DNA of 64,000 nucleotides from Vibrio quintilis (GTDB lineage Bacteria; Pseudomonadota; Gammaproteobacteria; Enterobacterales; Vibrionaceae), in the NCBI RefSeq assembly GCF_024529975.1, contig NZ_AP024898.1, positions 1,488,001 to 1,552,000 of the forward strand, written 5' to 3'. Each line of letters begins with the position of its first letter. Position 1 is the first letter of the stretch. A program made the translations under genes and the position numbers. The notes beneath the pieces are model-generated. The model did not search any database and was not told the origin of the DNA. It worked only from the letters and a program-made list of their open reading frames with translations. This document shows, piece after piece, positions 60,893-64,000 of this stretch.

Positions 60893-61213
60893 ATGCAGAA
60901 GAATAAATACAAACTAAGTCAATTAGCACAGTCTCACTTACGAAAAATCCAAAGCTACACCATAAACAATTTCTCTGAGATGCAGTGGCACAAATACAAA
61001 GATACATTAATCACTGGATTTCAAATGCTTGCAGACAATCCAGCAGTGGGTCAAAGTTGCGACGATATTTACCCAAGCGGTTTTTACTTTCCTGTTGGCA
61101 GGCACACGGCTTATTTTACCAAAGAAGACGGTTTCATTTTGGTTGTTGCTGTCCTCGGTCAATCACAATTACCACAAAACCATTTAAGACAGAAATCTCA
61201 CCCTAATACTTAA
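60893..61213 (+). CDS. ParE/RelE-type toxin
   Basis: A 106-residue toxin: YKLSQLAQSHLRKIQSYTINNF, then LADNPAVGQSCDDIYPSGFYFPVGRHTAYFTKEDGFILVVAVLGQSQLP. This is the ParE branch of the RelE superfamily, which mostly poisons DNA gyrase. Adjacent to a Phd-type antitoxin in one operon. The frame is intact. Confidence 0.85.
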   Translation: MQKNKYKLSQLAQSHLRKIQSYTINNFSEMQWHKYKDTLITGFQMLADNPAVGQSCDDIYPSGFYFPVGRHTAYFTKEDGFILVVAVLGQSQLPQNHLRQKSHPNT

Positions 61214-61254
61214 GTGAGGGTGATTAATTTGATGTGAATGCTTCATTATTTGAA

Positions 61255-62136
61255 TTAATCACACTTCAAACATTCCAGACAAACACCTTCCACTAACCCT
61301 TTCAGCTTATCTACTTCACCCGCCAGATAATCCAGCTCCTCAGTAGTGATTTCAAAATGCTCGGAATATCGGGCTTCGATGTAAGCGCGTTGCAGGCGGC
61401 GGAAGCTACGGCGGTGGAATTTGTTCTCCAGCGGGAAGATCGTTTGAAACTGCGGATCGATTTGCGCGCAGAGCTTGCCCAGTTTCTCGATATTGTGGGA
61501 TTTAGGTAAGTAGTTAGTGCAGGTCAGGAGGGCACAGGCGTATAGATGTTCCGTTGCCTGATGAAGTTCAAAAGCGGCTTTTTTCAATCTTGAACGCTTT
61601 CTGGCATAAGCATACATCTCGAAGTCATCATCTGAATTCTCAACCCACTGATCATAATGCTTTTTGGCAATCGCTTGTTTCTCTTCATCCGTCAGTTTCC
61701 CCGGCAGCGATAACTCTTTCGGCGTGGCAGAGAAAATCTCAATCCCCTCTTCCCGGATATCTTTGAAAAAGTAATGCCCCTGCTGAAGCCGTTCATTGAC
61801 ATCCCGGAGCGAATGGACAATCAGCCCCAGCGGTGCAGAAGTGACTTTGCGGTCAATCTCTTCCTTCGCCCGTTGCCAGACTACATCGTCTTCCACTAAG
61901 TCATCGTGATTGACCACCACCAGAATATCGTAATCCGAAATATACCCGTTATCCGGATCATTCACCCAACTGCCTTTGGCATGACTACCAAACAGAATAA
62001 TTTTCAGGATCCGAAATTCCCGTTTACTCCCCTGCTTACTTTCAATGTAATCAGCCAGCGTGTCGCGCAAAATCAGCGAGATGCTCTGAAGCTCATGCTG
62101 TTTGAATTCGGGAAGGTGGTCGAGGCTGCTTTTCAT
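61255..62136 (-). CDS. Nucleotidyltransferase with C-terminal HEPN domain
   Basis: A 293-residue protein. The N-terminal minimal nucleotidyltransferase has ILFGSHAKGSW (GS motif) and SDYDILVVV (the two Asp), residues 45-75. The C-terminal helical half (about 175-293) is HEPN-like, with AFELHQATEHLYACALL and AYIEARYSEHFEI. Separate MNT and HEPN genes often form toxin-antitoxin pairs in which the nucleotidyltransferase AMPylates the RNase; here both are in one chain. A standard RX4-6H nuclease motif is not clear. It lies 322 bases downstream of the retron RT on the same strand. Confidence 0.8.
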   Translation of the reverse strand: MKSSLDHLPEFKQHELQSISLILRDTLADYIESKQGSKREFRILKIILFGSHAKGSWVNDPDNGYISDYDILVVVNHDDLVEDDVVWQRAKEEIDRKVTSAPLGLIVHSLRDVNERLQQGHYFFKDIREEGIEIFSATPKELSLPGKLTDEEKQAIAKKHYDQWVENSDDDFEMYAYARKRSRLKKAAFELHQATEHLYACALLTCTNYLPKSHNIEKLGKLCAQIDPQFQTIFPLENKFHRRSFRRLQRAYIEARYSEHFEITTEELDYLAGEVDKLKGLVEGVCLECLKCD

Positions 62137-62174
62137 GGGTTCTGCCGGTGAGTGTTCCTGAAACTGACAATGGC

Positions 62175-62280
62175 TTTAGTGTGGCGGGTTGCAGGAAAAA
62201 AGTCTATCTCTTTCAGGGGGATTATGGTTTTGTGGTGGCGGATCAATGCTTGGTTTTTAGGTGTATCCACAGAATTTTTT
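62175..62280. repeat. Repeat equal to the unoccupied IS66 target
   Basis: GGCGGGTTGCAGG, TCTATCTCTTTCAGGGGG, GGTTTTGTGGTGGCGGATCA and TTTTTAGGTGTATCC are continuous here; the same blocks are split by IS66 at 41711/44130. A degraded relative lies at about 30805. No gene is supported from 62137 to 62458. Confidence 0.75.
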
Positions 62281-62458
62281 GGCGTTCATCCGTCACCGCG
62301 TGAAGGTAATCTTTAAACTCGTAGATATGCATTACCGGAAGCTCTCTTTGCTTGAAAAGAGCTTATATGATCACAGGTAAATATGATCGTCAAATCGATC
62401 AATTTGATTGATCAAAAAACGTTCACAATCTTGCCCTGAGTCTATGATGAACTCTTAA

Positions 62459-63481
62459 CTAATTATCCCTATTTAAAGATTTAATAAATTCATACATTCC
62501 TTTCACTTCCTTATTGCTTTTTTCTACATACATCCAGAAAGCAAGTTTACCTAGTAACGATTGAATATAATTAGGATCTTTTATTTTTTGTTTTGAAACA
62601 TGGGAAAGCAAACCATAATTTTTTATATAATATACTTGTTTTTTTAAATCTCTTCTCATCTTTCTAGGTAAACGAACTTTTTCACCACTAACATCCAACC
62701 CAGTTATTATTTTTTGTTTATCCCCTTTTATTAATCTAATTTTGTTATTATTTAATACAAATCCATAATTAACTAGAATATCTGACACATAATTAATAAA
62801 AATCGCTGGTATATCATCTCCAGAAAAAGTAATATCATCAGCATATCTTGTATATTTAAAAGAAAATTTCTTAGCTAATCGATATAATCTTTTATCTAAG
62901 CTTTTTAAAAGCAAATTACTTAAATCAGGGCTTGTCCGCCCTCCTTGAGGTAACGTGTCATTTAAACAGCATAACGACGCTAGTGCAAAAGCGACATTTT
63001 CGGAATAACCTAGAGAAGAAAAATAATTTATAACCCAATTTATTTTTATTGAAGGAAAGAAATCTCGTATATCTAATTTTAAAATAGAATTGCTATTAAT
63101 ATGAATTTTAGCATTAGATAAAATAGAACGTTTTTTGGTATAAGAGTGACTACAGAAGTGACTTTTATCTAGTGACAAAATATTTTCCTTGATCCATAAT
63201 TGACATAATGCTAATGATGGATATGGCGCTGAAATTTCTCGTTTATTTCCACTTCTCTTTTTTATATAAAATGTTCTATAAAAACTTTTCTCACCAAAAA
63301 TCATTTTATTTAGATCTTCATAATTAATACCGATAAGTTTAGATAAATGCTCAACTTCAAATATAACCGGACAGTCATTAGTTTCTAATCTATCGATATA
63401 TTCGAGGTATTCTTTGATAAGTTCGAGTTCAATACCTCGATCTTCAAAAAAACTTTTCCATTCTTTCAGTGTCTTATTCAT
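62459..63481 (-). CDS. Retron-type reverse transcriptase
   Basis: A 340-residue RNA-directed DNA polymerase. Motifs in order: the retron-specific SNAKIH (NAxxH, residues 123-127), LDIRDFFPSI (136-145), LPQGGRTSP (177-185), RYADDITFS with the YADD site (213-216), and IITGLDV near 258-264, equal to the retron VTG position. There is no maturase or endonuclease domain, unlike group II introns. The gene lies just downstream of a structured region with exact a1/a2 repeats, on the same strand. Its A/T content is higher than that of its neighbours, a sign of transfer. It makes msDNA from the adjacent RNA. Confidence 0.92.
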   Translation of the reverse strand: MNKTLKEWKSFFEDRGIELELIKEYLEYIDRLETNDCPVIFEVEHLSKLIGINYEDLNKMIFGEKSFYRTFYIKKRSGNKREISAPYPSLALCQLWIKENILSLDKSHFCSHSYTKKRSILSNAKIHINSNSILKLDIRDFFPSIKINWVINYFSSLGYSENVAFALASLCCLNDTLPQGGRTSPDLSNLLLKSLDKRLYRLAKKFSFKYTRYADDITFSGDDIPAIFINYVSDILVNYGFVLNNNKIRLIKGDKQKIITGLDVSGEKVRLPRKMRRDLKKQVYYIKNYGLLSHVSKQKIKDPNYIQSLLGKLAFWMYVEKSNKEVKGMYEFIKSLNRDN

Positions 63482-63506
63482 TGGATAAGTAATTCTCCCT
63501 CGAATT

Positions 63507-63723
63507 AGCTTGCGGAAACTACTTTCTATACTTTGCTACTCATCGGTTTTGTTCTAAATATTGCGATACGCAATATTTAGAACAAAACCGATGCCACCAA
63601 GAATAGCGAATGCTATTCGGTGAACTAAACACACTTTTGCTTGCAAATTTGTGTTTAGTTCTAGGTTATTATCGACGTAAACTTCAGAGCGACTACACTC
63701 CAATATGCTAGTTTCCGCAAGCT
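63507..63723 (-). ncRNA. Retron msr-msd non-coding RNA
   Basis: The region is bounded by AGCTTGCGGAAACTA (63507-63521) and its exact complement TAGTTTCCGCAAGCT (63709-63723), a 15-nt a1/a2 pair. On the minus strand a1 is followed at once by GCATATTGG, and the G after CTA is the candidate branching base. Inside are hairpins at 63625-63658 (arms CTAAACACA/TGTGTTTAG) and 63601-63618 (GAATAGC/GCTATTC). The largest is a perfect 25-bp stem with a 3-nt loop at 63541-63593, the likely msd stem. The RT gene begins 26 bases later. Confidence 0.85.
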
Positions 63724-63752
63724 GTTCATAATTTTACATCACTCGAAACCAA

Positions 63753-64000
63753 TTAAAAAGCTTTTCTTTTAAACAATCGCTTACTAGGAACATAAAATTT
63801 AGAATCAAGCTTTGAGCACAAAAAATTCTCTGGAACATTTTTCCACTCTTGACGATCCAATTGACTATTTTCCATAAGAATAAATGTAAAACCCTTTGGT
63901 GTTATGGTATAAAAATCCTCACGTTTCTCCTTTATCAGCTGTTCAGATAAAAGAGAGCTTAAGACATTGCTAAAAACAGAAAAACCAACTCCTGAGCGCT
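63753..64000 (-). CDS. Partial unknown protein with winged-helix-like end, upstream of the retron
   Basis: The C-terminal 81 codons of a gene that runs in from beyond 64000. The frame reads FSVFSNVLSSLLSEQLIKEK, REDFYTITPKGFTFILMENS and so on to KRLFKRKAF and TAA at 63753-63755. The ITPKGF segment after a helix resembles the wing of a winged helix. Codon use is A/T rich like the RT. It is 30 bases upstream of the a1 repeat on the same strand and is a candidate retron effector or accessory protein; its identity is hidden by the edge. Confidence 0.6.
   Translation of the reverse strand, partial: RSGVGFSVFSNVLSSLLSEQLIKEKREDFYTITPKGFTFILMENSQLDRQEWKNVPENFLCSKLDSKFYVPSKRLFKRKAF

Noticed and set aside
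62459..63481. Reverse transcriptase as part of a group II intron
   Set aside because: No maturase or endonuclease domain, no intron domain V-like hairpin seen, and exact a1/a2 repeats plus NAxxH point to a retron.

Overview
The window looks like a stretch of a Vibrionaceae chromosome, moderate in GC. This is inferred from the gene families, from dispersed 'ATACCCAAGCAACCTGAAG' palindromic repeats, and from ordinary gammaproteobacterial operons. No rRNA or tRNA gene and no CRISPR array was seen. Metabolic operons alternate with repeat-rich accessory DNA holding transposases, gene remnants, toxin-like genes and defence-like genes.

0-13.6 kb: a TetR regulator whose 3' end runs into a cluster of GGGGACAGACRCC repeats, a Crp/Fnr-like regulator and an ElaA-like acetyltransferase. 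Then comes an Afu/Fbp-type ABC importer (permease, ATPase, binding protein) joined to an inositol-monophosphatase-family phosphatase, a dual-specificity-type phosphatase and a LacI regulator, which suggests uptake and dephosphorylation of a phosphorylated sugar or polyol. After a DUF2059 gene comes a two-gene operon (DUF1611/DgcN-like plus an ornithine-racemase-like PLP enzyme) behind a hairpin-rich leader. 13.6-20.9 kb: an AhpD-like protein, a protein with a possible CNF-like Cys/His site, a MACPF-MABP pore-forming protein, and soxR divergent from an MFS exporter over a SoxR box. A shrunken second copy of that exporter keeps the same operator.

21-31 kb: a CobW-type GTPase without its CxCC motif, a LON-N-domain protein, a CIO-type cytochrome bd oxidase with a DUF2474 peptide, an SDR and an FeS photolyase, and the folate-independent methionine synthase pair mesX-mesD. 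31-44 kb is a mobile-element zone: a frameshifted response regulator, a DJ-1/PfpI protein, a REP-associated tyrosine transposase (RAYT), an IS10-like element (9-bp target duplication), an IS481-like element and an IS66 element (8-bp target duplication). It also holds a Zur-box-controlled CobW GTPase with DUF1826.

44-49 kb: a RapA-like SNF2 helicase with an acidic TPR-like partner and a possible 27-residue membrane peptide, a candidate undescribed two- or three-gene system. 49.6-57.8 kb: a Fur-box siderophore operon (TonB receptor, FhuF-like reductase, FhuC, FhuD, FhuB) and an AraC-GyrI regulator. 58-64 kb: DUF1415, a RelB antitoxin followed by a RelE-like toxin interrupted by an amber codon, a nitrilase-family hydrolase, a Phd/ParE module, an MNT-HEPN protein, and a retron. 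The retron has an RT with NAxxH, YADD and TG motifs, and a roughly 217-nt msr-msd region bounded by perfect 15-nt a1/a2 inverted repeats that enclose a perfect 25-bp hairpin. A partial gene runs off the right edge upstream of the retron RNA.
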